Assembly: GCA_948567375.1 (NCBI GenBank)
Contig: OX419757.1
Coordinates: 5,394,001-5,458,000, forward strand
Source of the DNA: Lunularia cruciata
Taxonomy: Eukaryota; Streptophyta; Marchantiopsida; Lunulariales; Lunulariaceae
Direction of reading: 5' to 3'
Length of the DNA stretch: 64,000 bases
In this document: positions 22,710 through 34,901 of the stretch, piece by piece
Layout: each line of letters begins with the position of its first letter
Numbering within the stretch: position 1 is the first letter of the stretch
Notes under the pieces: model-generated
Databases searched by the model: none
Told to the model about the DNA's origin: nothing
The model's input: only the letters and a program-made list of their open reading frames with translations
Position numbers and translations under genes: made by a program

Positions 22710-25700
22710 GTGCTAGAAGGCAATCCGGTGAGAATGTTGATAGACCTTGGGAAAACAAAGAATTTCTTGTCTCATTCTATTGCAATAAGGTTGGGAATGG
22801 AACTAGAGAAGGATGAGAAGGACAAAGTAGAATTATCTAATGGTCATACAGAGAGGATTGAGTCATTACCTAGAAAAGTAATACTCCTTATCGGAGGATG
22901 TCAAGAAGCAATCAAGTAGCAAGTGATACATTATGATGCAATCTTAGGTATACCGTGGATGGAGCACCACAACCTCACGGTGGATTGGAGAAAGAAAGTA
23001 GTGAAAACTAGTCAATGGAAGATCTTTGGGATTAAAGGAAGATCACAAAGGCAAGAGTTACCTCTATATGTCATAAGGACCACATCTATTGGTAAGACAG
23101 ATAGATGTTTCATGGGTTTAATAAGAGAATTCCATAGTGCCGAACACAATGGAAAAATTCTTGAGAAGTAAAAGATGTGGTCAATGAGTTCCAAGATGTC
23201 TTTTCAAATGAATTACCTGCAAGTTTACTACCAAAAAGGAGAGTAGATCATAAAATTGAGATACATCTTGGGAAGACACCTCCTTGTAAGGCCCCATATC
23301 GACTATCACCTCATGAGTTGGAGGAGTGAAAGGCTCAAATCGAGGATATTTTGCAAAAGGGGTTTATCCAACCCAACATATCACCATATAGGGCTCTTGT
23401 ATTGTTTGTGAAGAGGGACAAAACAATGTGCATGTTCATTGACTATCAAGGACTAAATCAACAAATGATGAAGAAAAAATATCCATTACCTCACATGGAT
23501 GACTTGTTTGACAACTCAATGGGGCAAGCCACTTCACCAAACTTGATTTGCAGAGCGGTTACAAACAAATCAGGATTGCGGAAGAAGACATACACAAAAT
23601 GACCTCTCAAACAAGGTATGGTAACTTTGAGTACTTGGTGATGCTATTTGGCTTCACCAATGCTCTAGCCACTTTCATGAGTTTGATGAATGACATATTT
23701 TGTCCGTACTTGGATAAATCTACTATCATTTTTCTTGCTGACATCTTAGTCTATAGTAGGATGTTGATGGAGCACAAGCAACATCTACAAGAAGTCCTCC
23801 AGATTTTATGACAAAATCATTATATGTCAAAATCTCAAAGTGTGATTTTGGCAAATCTAAAGTAGACTACTTAGGGTATAGAGTAAGTGCATAGGGTATC
23901 CAAGTGTTAACAAATAAAATAGAGGTCATTCAAAAATGAAGTGCTCTAGAAGATCAGACTCAACTCAAGAGTTTCTTGGGATTGATGGGGTTTTATTGTT
24001 GCTTTGTTAAGGATTCTCTAAGATTGCACAACCTTTACTAACACTATTAGGCAAGGAGAAGAGGTGGATATGGGGAACCACTTAAGAATTGGCCTTTCAT
24101 GAGTTGAAAGATCATCACTACATGCACTAATCTTGAAATGGTATGACCCAAAATGTCCAATCAAGATGGCTACAAATGCATCAAGGGTAGGACTGCTCCA
24201 AGAATGGCAGGATGGATGGCACTCAATTTCATATTTCTCTCATAAATTTCTGCCAATAGAGTGCAACTATCACATCATCAAATGAAAAGAGTTGGCCATT
24301 GTCCTTGCAACCAAGCTTTGGAAGCACTATTTGGGTGAGAAGGTGTTTGTGGTAAAGATAAACTACAAACCTCTAGTATACCTCAAGATACAAAAAGATC
24401 TTTCTCGTCAATAGATTTGATGGGCAGAGTGGAGACAATAATTCAACATGACAATCAGATATGTGGAAGGCAAGAAGAAACTTGCAAATGCATTCACCCA
24501 AATGCCGATAGTAAACAATTTGGTGGTGGAATCAAGATGAATCCTGAATTTTGGCCCAAGATTCTTATTGTTACAAAAACTGATCCACAAATTATAAGTG
24601 CTCAATCATCCAAAGGCATCACCAACACCCAAGGACTCACCTTCCGTGATGGCAAGTTGTGGATCCCAAATGATATAGATATAAGAACCACTATCCTAGC
24701 AAATTGTTATGATTCTGCCCTTGTAGGTCACCTTGGAATGGACAGACCTTGGATGCAATCAAATGCCATTACTATTGGCCCAAGATGAGCAATGATGTGA
24801 TGGAATATATTTGGAGCTACCTAATTTTTTTACAAAATAAGGCTTCTAATCAAGCTCTCATATGACTCCTCCAACCTCTCCCCACTCCTACATAACATTG
24901 GGAACAAGTAAGTATGGATTTGGTTAATGAATTACCCAAGATCACCTTTGGGTTTGATTCCATCGTAGTCTTTGTCGACCAACTCAGCAAAATGATTCAT
25001 GTACATCTTACTACCAAGGATATGACTGCCTTGCAACTAGCTCAATTGTACTTAGATGCAGTCTTTTCTCATCATGGCTTGTCTCGAGTGCTCATCATAG
25101 ATAGAGGCACTCAATTCACTAGTTTGTTTTGGAGAACACTCTTTTGGTTCTTCAAAACCAAATTGACTATATGCATAGCTTACCATCGATAGAATGATGG
25201 ACAAATAGAGAGGGAAAAACTCACTATTGAGGACATGCTTTTGGGCTTTACTTTGGATGAGCAAGAGAGTTGGGACACCTTACTCCTATTGGTGGAATTT
25301 GCTTACAACAATTCAGGGAATGCCTCCACACAAGTCACACCATTCTTCCTCATGTATAGAGAGCATCCTTTTACACCTTCAAGCTTGATGAAGGTCCATG
25401 TGGTGGCTACCAAAGTTGACGATGTCAACACTTTTGTTTCTAGAATCCAACAAGGGGTGGAGCATGCCAAGCACAAGTTGTAGATTGCCCAAAATTGACA
25501 AAAGAAGTATGTAGATGCACATTGCCAACACATGGAGTTCAATGTGGGAGATCAAGTCTAGTTGTCAACCACCAACCTCAAGTTAGTTGGTCTTCATAAG
25601 TTCAAACCTTGTTTTATTGGACCTTTCTCCATCCTTCATTACATCGGCGCCGTGGCCTATCAACTCAAGCTCCCACCACATATGAAGATCCACCTAGTGT

Positions 25701-25990
25701 TTCATGTTTTTTTATTACACTAATATGCTCCTTGGCCACCCTACTTCTCTTCCATCCAAGAAATTTTACCTTGTCCAACCTTGGTTGATGAGGCGGAGGA
25801 GTATGAGGTCAAACACATTCTCCAAAAACATGTCCATGGTACTCACCATCCGCATGTGGAATATCTGGTCCATTGGGAAAGGTACTCACTATACAAGGCA
25901 ACATGGGAGCAAGCAACCAATTTGACCAATGCACTAGTGTTAGTTCAATCTTTTGAGCAACAACTTTGCAACGAGGACGTTGCATCTTAA
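22710..25990 (+). pseudogene. Copy A pol: protease, RT, RNase H, integrase, chromodomain
   Basis: Protease core 'MLIDLGKTKNFL' (D-L-G where D-S/T-G is active) and 'YDAILGIPWMEHHN'. The RT begins near 23220; its 'FLAD' at 23731-23742 replaces the catalytic FLDD. RNase H follows ('LATKLWKHYLGEKVF'), then integrase with 'VFVDQLSKMIHVH' and 'IIDRGTQFTSLFW', then a chromodomain at 25795-25960 ('VEYLVHWERYSLYKATWEQ'). Stops at 22917-22919, 23169-23171 and 23327-23329, and others, disable it. All three are shared with copy B. Confidence 0.85.
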
Positions 25991-26002
25991 AAGGGGTAGG
26001 TC

Positions 26003-26614
26003 TATACAAGCAGCTAGACATATTATCTAGAGGTCAAAATTGGCTTCATAATATCTAGAAGGATGTTGTGTACAATGGGCTAGGTAGATCAGATAGAGGT
26101 GTTGCCAAAAGAATATTTCTATTAATAGGGCAGAAGCCAAACATAGAAAAAATAGAAAAATAGCCTAAAAACTTTAATGTAAATTTCAAAAGCCTAAACA
26201 AAAGAATTAGGCCTCAAAAATAGAAAAATTCTTCCCCTTTAGATTGAAAGGCTTGCTTTCTCTCCCTACAAATTTTCTTGTCAAGAGCTTTCCAATTGCA
26301 CCTCATCTATGCAATTCTGAGCTCCCTATAGGAAGATTCCCTAAAGATTCCCTTTGGTCAAACCCATTTGACCAACTAGATAGGACAAGGACTAACACGT
26401 CACCCATCCAAACAACTAATCCAAGGATGGAGCTCAATGATAGCTTACAAATCCATGTATCTAGTCCAAGGGTGGAGTTTCCTTTGAGGGGATCCTCTTT
26501 GCTATATAATAAAGAGAAGGTGCTCCTTTGAGGTATCGGATGATTGAGTGTGAATACCTATGTTTTCTCTCTTCTATCTCTCTTGGAAAGTTCTCTTGTC
26601 CTTTGAGTATTACA
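26003..26614 (+). repeat. 3' LTR of copy A
   Basis: 612 bp. The start has decayed from TGTAATAC to TATACAAG, and a 25-bp A-rich insertion lies near 26150. It is preceded by a polypurine stretch 'cttaaaaggggtagg' and followed by the ATTTA target duplication. Confidence 0.85.
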
Positions 26615-26656
26615 ATTTACTACCAAAGCATCATTTCATAATTTTGGTAGAGTTTT

Positions 26657-27249
26657 TATAAGACTAATAGCTAGACATGTGATAAGAGATGAAATTTGGT
26701 TTGGTAACATCTAGAAGGATATTATATATGATTTAATAAATAGATCAGATAGAGATATCACCAAAAGTGTATTTCTACTAATAAGGCAAAAACCAAAATA
26801 TGCCTAAAATCTTTAAAGGTAATTTTGAGGGCCTAAATGGATGAATTAGACCTAAAAAATGTGCAGATTCCCTCCCCCCTCTACAATGTAAGAAAGGCTA
26901 GCCTTCCCTCCCCCCAACTTTGTCTTGTTGAGAGCTTTCCAATAGTACCTCACCCATACAATTTAGAGATTCCAACAAGAAGATTCCCTAAAGATTCCCT
27001 TTGGTCAAAGATAGTTTGACCAATCAGATAGGATCAAAACCAACATGTCATCCATGCTTGCAACCAATCTAAGAGTAGAGCTTGCTTATAGGTCACCAAT
27101 CCATGTATTTGATCCAAAGGTGGAGCTTCCTTTGAGAGAGTCCACTTTGCTATATAATATAGTCAAGGTGCTCCTTTGGGACATTGGAATTTGAGGGTGA
27201 AACTTGTGTTTTCTTTTTTGTGTTTCTCTACTATCCTTGGAACATTATA
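26657..27249 (+). repeat. Solo LTR of chromovirus family 1
   Basis: A 593-bp LTR with no internal region, flanked on both sides by GTTTT (26652-26656 and 27250-27254), the mark of a complete insertion later reduced by LTR-LTR recombination. Its ends have decayed (TATAAGAC... and ...CATTATA). It sits in the leader/gag start of element F. Confidence 0.88.
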
Positions 27250-27958
27250 GTTTTCTAAATAAAATCATCTTGTCCAATGAACCATTGATCCTTTTGATTG
27301 TAACTCATGAAGAGCAATAGACTTGTTGCATCTACATGTTAACTTAGATAATTGCAAGTAGATAGTTCAGTAGAGTAGTAATCATGGTAGTAATATACAA
27401 AGTTATCATTGCTATGTAACATATTGAGCATCTTACTTGATTTTTGGAAAAAAGAGATCATGATAATCAATAACAAGAGCAAGAGGAGAGAGTAACATTT
27501 AAGTTTAATTTTTGGAGCAAAAGGTCTTTGAAGGCAAGTGCAATAAAGAATTTCTTGTTTGATTACAAATGTTATTTTGAAGCTACAACTTTTCTAGATG
27601 AACAAAGATGTATCCTCATGGCTTTAAGCCAATTAGATAGAGTGGTAAAACTATGGTTTCAATTTCAAGTGGAGCAAGCTCAATGGAAATTTGTTACTCT
27701 AATTTTGACATGAGAAGAATTCAAGAGTGCAATAATAAGGAGATACCACATGGTGAATGTTGCATATATTGCACAAGATTGAGAAAATTGAAGCAAATTG
27801 GTTTTGTAAGGAGCTATATCACTCAATTCCAAAACACAATAATGTAGATTCCAAGTATGCTAGAAGGCAAAGATCTGGATCAATTTGTGAGAGGCTTGAA
27901 ATTATACACCAAATTAGAAGTAACCATGCACAAGCCCAAGCATTTCGAAGAAACCATA
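27250..27958 (+). pseudogene. Element F gag, first part
   Basis: Degenerate retrotransposon gag: 'IKNFLFDYKCYFEATTF', 'QLDRVVKLWFQFQVEQ' and 'FCKELYHSIPKHNN' in changing frames. The continuation of the same gag is found only after the LTR cluster, at 28698. Matching minus-strand sequence in element E lies around 56500-57000. Confidence 0.6.
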
Positions 27959-28116
27959 TCTAATACCAATAGCTAGACATATGATCTAGAGATGAAAGTT
28001 GATTTGGTAACATTTGGAAGGATGTTATACAAGATGGACTAAGTAGATCAGACAAAGGTATCACCAAAAGATTACTTCTACTAATAAGCCAAAAATAGAA
28101 ACATGCTTGGAAACTT
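27959..28116 (+). repeat. Truncated LTR of family 1
   Basis: 158 bp matching the start of the family-1 LTR ('taccaatagctagacatatg'), cut off where the next LTR copy begins. Confidence 0.7.
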
Positions 28117-28697
28117 TATAATCAATAGCTAGGCTTATGATCTAGAAGTGAAACTTGGGGTGGTGATATATAGAAGGATTTTACACGTGATAGAGAAATT
28201 ACATCAAATAGAAATATCACCAAAAGATCAATTCTACTAATAGGGCAAAAGCCAAGATGGGCCTAAAACCTTCAAAGGCAATTTTAGAGGCCTAAATGGA
28301 TGAATCAGGTCTAAAAAATGAAAAAATCCCCCCCATGAAGGAAAGGTTAGCCTTCCTTACCCTTAGGTTTGTCTCATCAAGAGCTTTCCAACAAGACCTC
28401 ACCCATGTGATTCTGAGATTCCTACAAGAAGATTCCCCAAAATATTCTCTCCAGTCAAAGCCTGTTTGACCAACCAGATGGGACCAGGACCGACATATCA
28501 CCCATTCAAGCATGTTATATAAGGGTGGAGCTTTCTAACAAGTCACCTATCCATGCACCTAATCCTATGGTGGAGTTTCCTTGGTGGAGATCCTCTTTGG
28601 CTATATAATAAAGAGAAGGTGCTCCTTTGGGGCATCTGAGTTTGAATGTGAAATTTGTGTTTTCTCTATTGTGTTTCTCTATCCTTAGAATATTACA
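28117..28697 (+). repeat. LTR of family 1 beside a truncated copy
   Basis: 581 bp, decayed start 'ttataatcaatagctagg' and end 'agaatattaca'. With the preceding fragment it interrupts element F gag. Flanks ccata (27954-27958) and acatg (28698-28702) share three of five positions, a possible decayed target duplication for the pair as a unit. Confidence 0.75.
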
Positions 28698-29790
28698 ACA
28701 TGAAGTTGCTTGAGCACTTTGATTCCTTGGTTGCCACAACTTGGTCTTTACCTAAATCTCCACCTAACACTTGCAAACATATAAATTATGGGTAGACAAG
28801 CCAATATTGAGGGAAGAGCTAGCATTGATGGAGATTAATACCATCTAATGGAGACCCCTTGGTATGGTATTTGAGAAAGGCTGCAAAAAATTATGGTTTC
28901 TTCTTTTTTTGCTAAATTGAACATCACACTATTGAATGTACAAGCAAAAATAGATGACCTTGACTGATTGCCCAAATGGAGTTTTTGGAGCATGATGATC
29001 AAGGAAACTAGGAGTCATAATAGATGATAGTGAGCCACTTATTAGAAACTTGATTAGTTCCAATAAGATTGAAGGTTTGACCTATGCAAGTTTGATTCAC
29101 TTGTAAGATATGATATCCAATTATGATTGTTGGATTTTGGTTGATTTGTGAGTTTTGAAAATTGCATGTACATGCAATTAGCAAAATAATTATGTATTCA
29201 TATTAATTTGACGATAGGTAGCAATTTAATAATGTTAGATGGTTGAAATGATTATTCAATTTTCACCTCACATCTTGTTGCATTCAAGATTAGAAAGGAT
29301 TATTCAAAGTATATGAGATGTTTAGTAGCTCCCTTCCATTATAATATCATTATAAGTCTTCCTTAGCTTGACAATCATAAGGTTCAATTTGATCTAACTT
29401 GATGGTAATTCAAGTACAATGGCAAGGTAAAGATGATTGATTAGGTACTCTAGCATCAATAAGAAAAGCACATAAGAGCAATCAATCCCGACATGAGAAG
29501 TTGGTCAATATAGCAGTTGTAGAACAGGCTTTGGAGGAAGATATTCATATTTTTGCCTTGTGGATCAAGCCTATTTTGCAAGAAGAATCTGATGATATAA
29601 GAAATCTCAAAGTGCAATGGTTGATCTCAAGAGTTTATGAGCATATTTCCAATGATCTTACTAAAGGGTTTCCCTTGATTGAGGTATAAAATTCTAGATT
29701 GAAATAATTCTAGGTAGCAATTTAGTTAGTAAACCAATCTCTCGACTCTCACCAAAGGAATTAGAAGAAATTTGAACAATATTGACCAAG
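28698..29790 (+). pseudogene. Element F gag end, protease and RT linker
   Basis: Begins with gag 'HFDSLVATTW'-type sequence shared with element E. Then come protease-region words matching E's 'GIKGLTYASLLHLQDVIS' and 'NCMSMQLAKRL' (near 29060-29190) and the post-protease 'HIFALWIKPI' (near 29550; E has 'FTMWIKPI'). It ends in 'LSPKELEEI' of the RT entry near 29745-29775. Many stops; the sequence switches to another element at about 29790. Confidence 0.65.
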
Positions 29791-32010
29791 CTATTGGACC
29801 ACAACCTACTACCCAAGCCACTCATATGGTCTCAACCTATGACTCTTCTAGTTCTTATTGCAATGACATTGAACTTAGGAGGAGGAAACCATTATATGCC
29901 CCTTGGAATTGTAGTATTCACCAAGCAGGAAGAAATCAAGTCATTTTGATAAATATTTGAGAATTTTTCCATGGCACAAACTATCCTAGAAAATGCTACC
30001 TTGGCATAATAGATCAAGTAATGTTTCATTGAAATTGCACAACATTGGTTCAATGGACTTGATCTTGTCATGCCACCAAGTTATGTGTTGATACAAGCAA
30101 AAGGATGACAAGAAAACATCTCACCAAGACAACAAGAACAACTCAATGACAAGATGAATAGACTTTGCAAAGGACACAATGAAATAATGCAAGCATTTTT
30201 TCAAAAATTTCAATACATCTCTTCATTGATCACACTAGCCATAGATCCCACTATGGCTCTTAATTAGTTCAAAGATGCATTACTTGAGGACATCCAAAGA
30301 TTCATCATCTACAACAAAGGTACTATGATAGCATAGGCATTTAAGGAGGCACAATCTTGGGCTCAAGCTCACATGTGGGACATAGCTTTACCATACTCTT
30401 GCTCTATAATACCAAGCGTCAAAGGGAATGTAATGCATAACTCTATCATGCTACTCAAGGGTTCTTGCAGCCTAACTACTTTTACAAAGGTACTTTTGCA
30501 TTGGCTTATTATGAAACACCTCAACCAATGCATGCATATGAGCAAGTGCTTGTACATAAAACCATACCTATCCTTGGAGTTCTACTTGAAGCTTCTTCTG
30601 CTCAATTAGGACAACCAATGCCTGTAATTATCAATGTTTTGGCCACAAATATCAAGATAGAGAACATTTTGGTCAAAATGAAACAACTAGAAAACCTTCA
30701 CCTTGCACAATATGAAGAGAGGAATCTCATAAACATTGCTACTAGGGGAGAGATCACTTGTACATATAACCTTGGACAAGGACACACTAATACTCAATTT
30801 TCCACCCCAAACATTCCTAATTTCCACATTTGAAGGTATGAGCATGCAATATCCAACTGTAGGACACTTTGATGGCACCAAGAACTTAGACAAGAAAGAG
30901 CACATGCTGTGGAAATTTTACTGTAACAAAATAATTTCAACCAACACTTATGAGATCTGCCTTTCCACAGAGGAAGAGGAAATGGACAAGGTAGAGGACC
31001 TCTAGGAATACCAACAAGTACTCAAACAAACTTGCCAAATGTGAATTTTTCTCTTAAGGCCATGCCATGGTGCAATGCTTGGAGTTCAAGACATTCTTGC
31101 ATAGAATGAACCACAAAATTATCATGGTCCTAATGGGATTTTTCATTATATTGCCATAGAGGAAGGATCTAGTACCAGAGATGCTCTTTTGAATGATACA
31201 AGCGTAATTACAAAGCCAAATGTGTTCCTTGCAACACGATCCCACACATATGAAGCACTTTCTACAAACATCAGGTCTAATATAGAAAGTTATTCTTCTA
31301 AGAGCTCAACTGAAGATGCAATGTGCAATGAAGTCCTATAGCCTACTTTGGAGATCTACATGACTACCATATCTATGTTGGATGCCTTGGCAAAGCAATC
31401 GCCAACATCTATCTTACATGATTATGAAATTCTTGCTGATTTGGCAAGCACCAAGGCTAACATCACCCTAGAAAAACTTGCAAAGTCTCCCCATGGAATG
31501 TAGGAAGCTATAGAATTTCCTCATAATACAACAACCTATAGTTTGTTTCATAGACCCCCTTTTAGAGAACATTGTCTTGCAATAACAGAAACCCAATTCC
31601 ATAGATAGTCCATTACCTCCAACTATGTGCATCCTACATACTGCCTTGGTTGAGGAAATCCCATGTGATCATCACGTGTTGTACACCAAGGTCCATGACC
31701 TATAACCATCCAAGGAAGCATTGTTCCCGACTACCACATTGAGTCAGGATCCTTGATAAACATCATCACTAAGGGCGTGATGGAAACTTTAGAGCTGACA
31801 GATATAATGAAGACAACCACCCTTCTTTGTATGGCTTATGAATGACAACATTACCCCCTTGGAGTGTTAACCAAATTTTGCACACTCATAGGAAAGCAGA
31901 CCTTCTTGATCAATTACTTGATAATGAATATGCATGTGCCTACACAATTTCCATTTTTTTTGGAATCCCTTGGCCAGTAGATGCCAATGTAATCATCTCC
32001 TTGTGAACCA
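29791..32010 (+). pseudogene. Element G: gag-protease remains of another gypsy type
   Basis: Near 29960-30360 a gag reads 'AQHWFNGLDLVMP', 'QAFFQKFQYISSLITLAIDP', 'FKDALLEDIQRFI' and 'AFKEAQSWAQAHMW' with scattered stops. Near 31390-31500 'ILADLASTKANITLEKLAKS' and near 31750 'IESGSLINIITKGVME' resemble the protease region of Tat/Athila-like plant gypsy elements. The catalytic Asp appears as Glu (E-S-G). An RG-rich 'RGRGNGQGRGP' lies near 30980. No RT or integrase follows. Family placement is tentative. Confidence 0.5.
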
Positions 32011-32737
32011 TCAAGCTAGCCTTTGGAAATGCATGTAATATGCACATAGGTAATACAATGGTATTGTGTCCCCCAAACCAAGAGATACTATGTCCTCCAT
32101 AGAGGTATTGTGTCCTCCAAACCAATGGTGGCATTGTAGATATGAGAAGTAATGCTTCTCTCAACTAAAAAATTGGCCTTCTTCTTAACATGGGAGGGAA
32201 TGCTTCCCCCAAAAAAAAAGAGTCACATCCTTGTAGAGTGGTAGTGAATATCAGCGGCCAATGTGAGTTGTAGAAGGGAGTGGATACAACACACAAGGCA
32301 GCCAATAATAGTGCCAAAAGTGTCAATGGATGTGACCTAACACATAGTTTGGCCAAGGGACGACGGATTTATGGGATAAGCCTTACACAACCACTCCTTT
32401 TCTAGGCTAGAAGAGGAACTCTAGGCAAGCTTCCCATAGCGCAAGTAGTCATATGGCGGGGCCAAGTCTACCATAAGACACTTAACCTTGGAGATGGTTC
32501 ATAGGTATGTCACACTTGAGAGCACGTTGACCTCCTCGGTTATCACTCTCTACTCACCAATCCTCACACTATATGAAGACTACAAGACATCCTACAGTGA
32601 GGTCACATGTTAGCAATTATCAACAAGAACACCAATCCATACAAGTTTCATAATCATCCATTGATTCTAGCAATCATCCATACAAGAAATCAGAGCCACA
32701 ATATACAAGGTGCTTAAGCTTTATATCCCTTGCATGT
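32011..32737. other. Unassigned, small internal repeat
   Basis: 'ggtattgtgtcc.ccaaacca' occurs twice, near 32059 and 32104. Otherwise no recognisable coding or structural feature; possibly the decayed 3' part of element G. Confidence 0.35.
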
Positions 32738-33313
32738 TGTAATACCATTAGCTAGACATATTATCTAGAGGTGAAAATATGCATGGTTATATCTAAAATG
32801 ATATTATATGTGATGGTCTAAGTAGATTAGATAGAGATGTCACTTAAAGGGTACTTTTACTAATAAGACAGATAGTGAAAACACTCAAAAAAATTAGAGC
32901 CAATTTTGAAGGCCTTAATGGATGAATTAGGCCCCAAAAATGGAAGTGATCCCTCCTCTCATTGAAAAGAGGCATTGCTTTCTCCCCTTATATTTGTCTC
33001 ATTGAGAGCTTTCAAATGGTATCTCACTCATGCTGCTTTGAGTTTCCTACAAGAAGATTCTCCAAATATTCTATTGGGTTTGACCAACTAGATAGGACAA
33101 GGATCAACATGTCACCTATCTAAGGGAGGAGCTTGCTAATTTTTCACCAATCCATGTATCTGATCCAAGGGTGGAGCTCCTTTTGAGGGGATACTCTTTG
33201 CTATATAATAAAGACAATGTGCTCCTTTGGGGCATCGGAGTATTGAGTGCTAAAGTCTTGTGTTTTTTCTCTTGTGTTTCTCTTGGGGGTTCTCATGTCC
33301 TCAGAATATTACA
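32738..33313 (+). repeat. LTR of family 1, apparently solo
   Basis: 576 bp, TGTAATACC...AATATTACA, with the conserved 'ctatataataaag' box near 33200. No polypurine tract before it or primer site after it, so it looks solo. The flanks catgt/agtgc do not match, so the target duplication is lost or the copy is rearranged. Confidence 0.8.
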
Positions 33314-34901
33314 AGTGCAGGTTTTCACCTTACACTAGAGGACCATCTTTTACCTTGGGAGGAATGTCCTAATACTATGGGATCCTCCTTCCTCTGCTTG
33401 ATTCCTTCTCCTCATTCTATTCTAAACCACTATTGATAATACTTGAGAACTCTCTGCACTTACACCAACTCCACCATATTAGACTAAGCTCCCTTTTATA
33501 TGTCAAGTCAAACCCTAAAATAAATTCTACCTCCCTCAGAATAATTTTTCTCCTTCCAATGCCACCCCCATCAATGCCTTAGTAGCTACTTTTGCTAAAC
33601 AACAATTACATTATGTAGATCTATAGAAACTACAAAGCAACCATCTAAAACAAAGCCTAGGTGAAGAGTAAACATACTTACTTCACTCCTATGTCATTTG
33701 AATTAATCCACACCACATTGCATGCTTGCTTGCACAATTCTACTACCGCTTGATCAACCCTGATTGTCACTTGAACTATGCACAATTCCACTATCACTAT
33801 GACACTTGCTCTATCTTTGCTTGTCACTTGAACTAACTGACCAATGAATAACACTTGAACTTCTCCTTCTCCCTTCAAACATTATCACTAATCACTTTTA
33901 CTTGAAATCTGAATGATAGCTTGGGGCATATTGCATTTTGGATTATTGCTATAGCTCTTGATACATGTCCCATCTACAGCAACTGCAAAGCATATACACA
34001 TTAATCTCCTCGGGACTTCTTCCTATTTTGGCCAGTTCTAAAATCATCAAATGAACAAGTTTAGATTTTGCATTCCTCTCTTTAATTCTCTTCTCTCTAT
34101 TTTTTATTTTATTTATACAATGTTAGTACATTTTCTCAATTTAGCCTTTCATGCAACACTTCTCTACTTTTTTGAGCCTTTGTGCTTCTATTTTAGTTAA
34201 CCTACATCTTTTCCTTGCTTTCAACAATTTCCTCCTCAATTTTAAATATTAGAAAGATCTTGCATAATAGCAGCCACAATAGCAAAAGAGTGTGCCGTGA
34301 TATGAGAAGGTCATCACCCCAAAGGTCTGTAACCTTGTAGTTACCTATATCATATATGTCATAATGCAAGTGAGAACGTTCTACCCTTCCCAGAAGGCAT
34401 TCCTTGTTGCTACACTACAAGTTTGTGACTAGCTGAGTTTTTTGTTATATATGGTACTTTAAAATGCTCATAGCCTTCATGGCTGGTTGACATATCACCT
34501 CAATTCTTTAGAAAACCTGGGGATCCAACACCCTAGTCAAGCTTGATTGCCATCTTGCACCTCAAGACTTGCATTCCTACTTTGAGTTCCTCACCACTAC
34601 TATCATGGAGCAAAAAAGTCTGATACAGGATGCTATGAGAAGAATTGTGTGTAGGAAGAGAAGATCTATGGGAATGTACAGTAGTAAAAGAAATTAATGA
34701 AGAGATCAATGGCATGTTGATAGGTTAGGATCATCTAGCATCTACGAGAGGAGATCCAATTGGTCATCATAGTATGGATAGAAGCAGCTGAAATTAATCT
34801 AGTGTTTTAAGGTAGGTTAGGAATTTTTTTTAGGGTAAGATCCAATATTTAAGGAGAAGTTGCTTCCCTTGAGGGGTAATCTTAATTTTGGCTAGTAAAG
34901 A
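33314..34901. other. Unassigned region
   Basis: AT-rich with pyrimidine-rich stretches. Short frames only; no domain or element end recognised. Confidence 0.4.

Larger units (their letters stand above)
20333..26614 (+). mobile_element. Ty3/gypsy chromovirus copy A, complete but dead
   Basis: LTRs at 20333-20916 and 26003-26614, flanked by identical 5-bp duplications ATTTA (20328-20332 and 26615-26619). Order is gag, protease, RT, RNase H, integrase, chromodomain. The LTRs differ at well over 10% of positions plus indels (a rough estimate), so it is old. The coding region has many stops and frameshifts, and the RT catalytic box reads FLAD instead of FLDD. It inserted into the leader of element F: removing it rejoins a sequence matching element E. 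Confidence 0.9.
19881..29790 (+). mobile_element. Old Ty3/gypsy element F, fragmented by later insertions
   Basis: Pieces in order: LTR 19881-20245, primer site 20247-20259, leader 20260-20332, leader continued 26615-26656, gag 27250-27958, gag end to protease and RT linker 28698-29790. The pieces match element E (minus strand, 52.6-57.8 kb) in order, which is how they were joined. Insertions between them are copy A (20333-26614), a solo LTR (26657-27249) and an LTR cluster (27959-28697). The RT-to-3'-LTR part is missing after about 29790, where a different element begins. Confidence 0.7.

Noticed and set aside
26657-33313. One complete element bounded by the LTRs at 26657 and 32738
   Set aside because: The 26657-27249 LTR has its own matching GTTTT flanks, so it is solo, and the interior is a mixture of F and G sequence without a primer site after the LTR.
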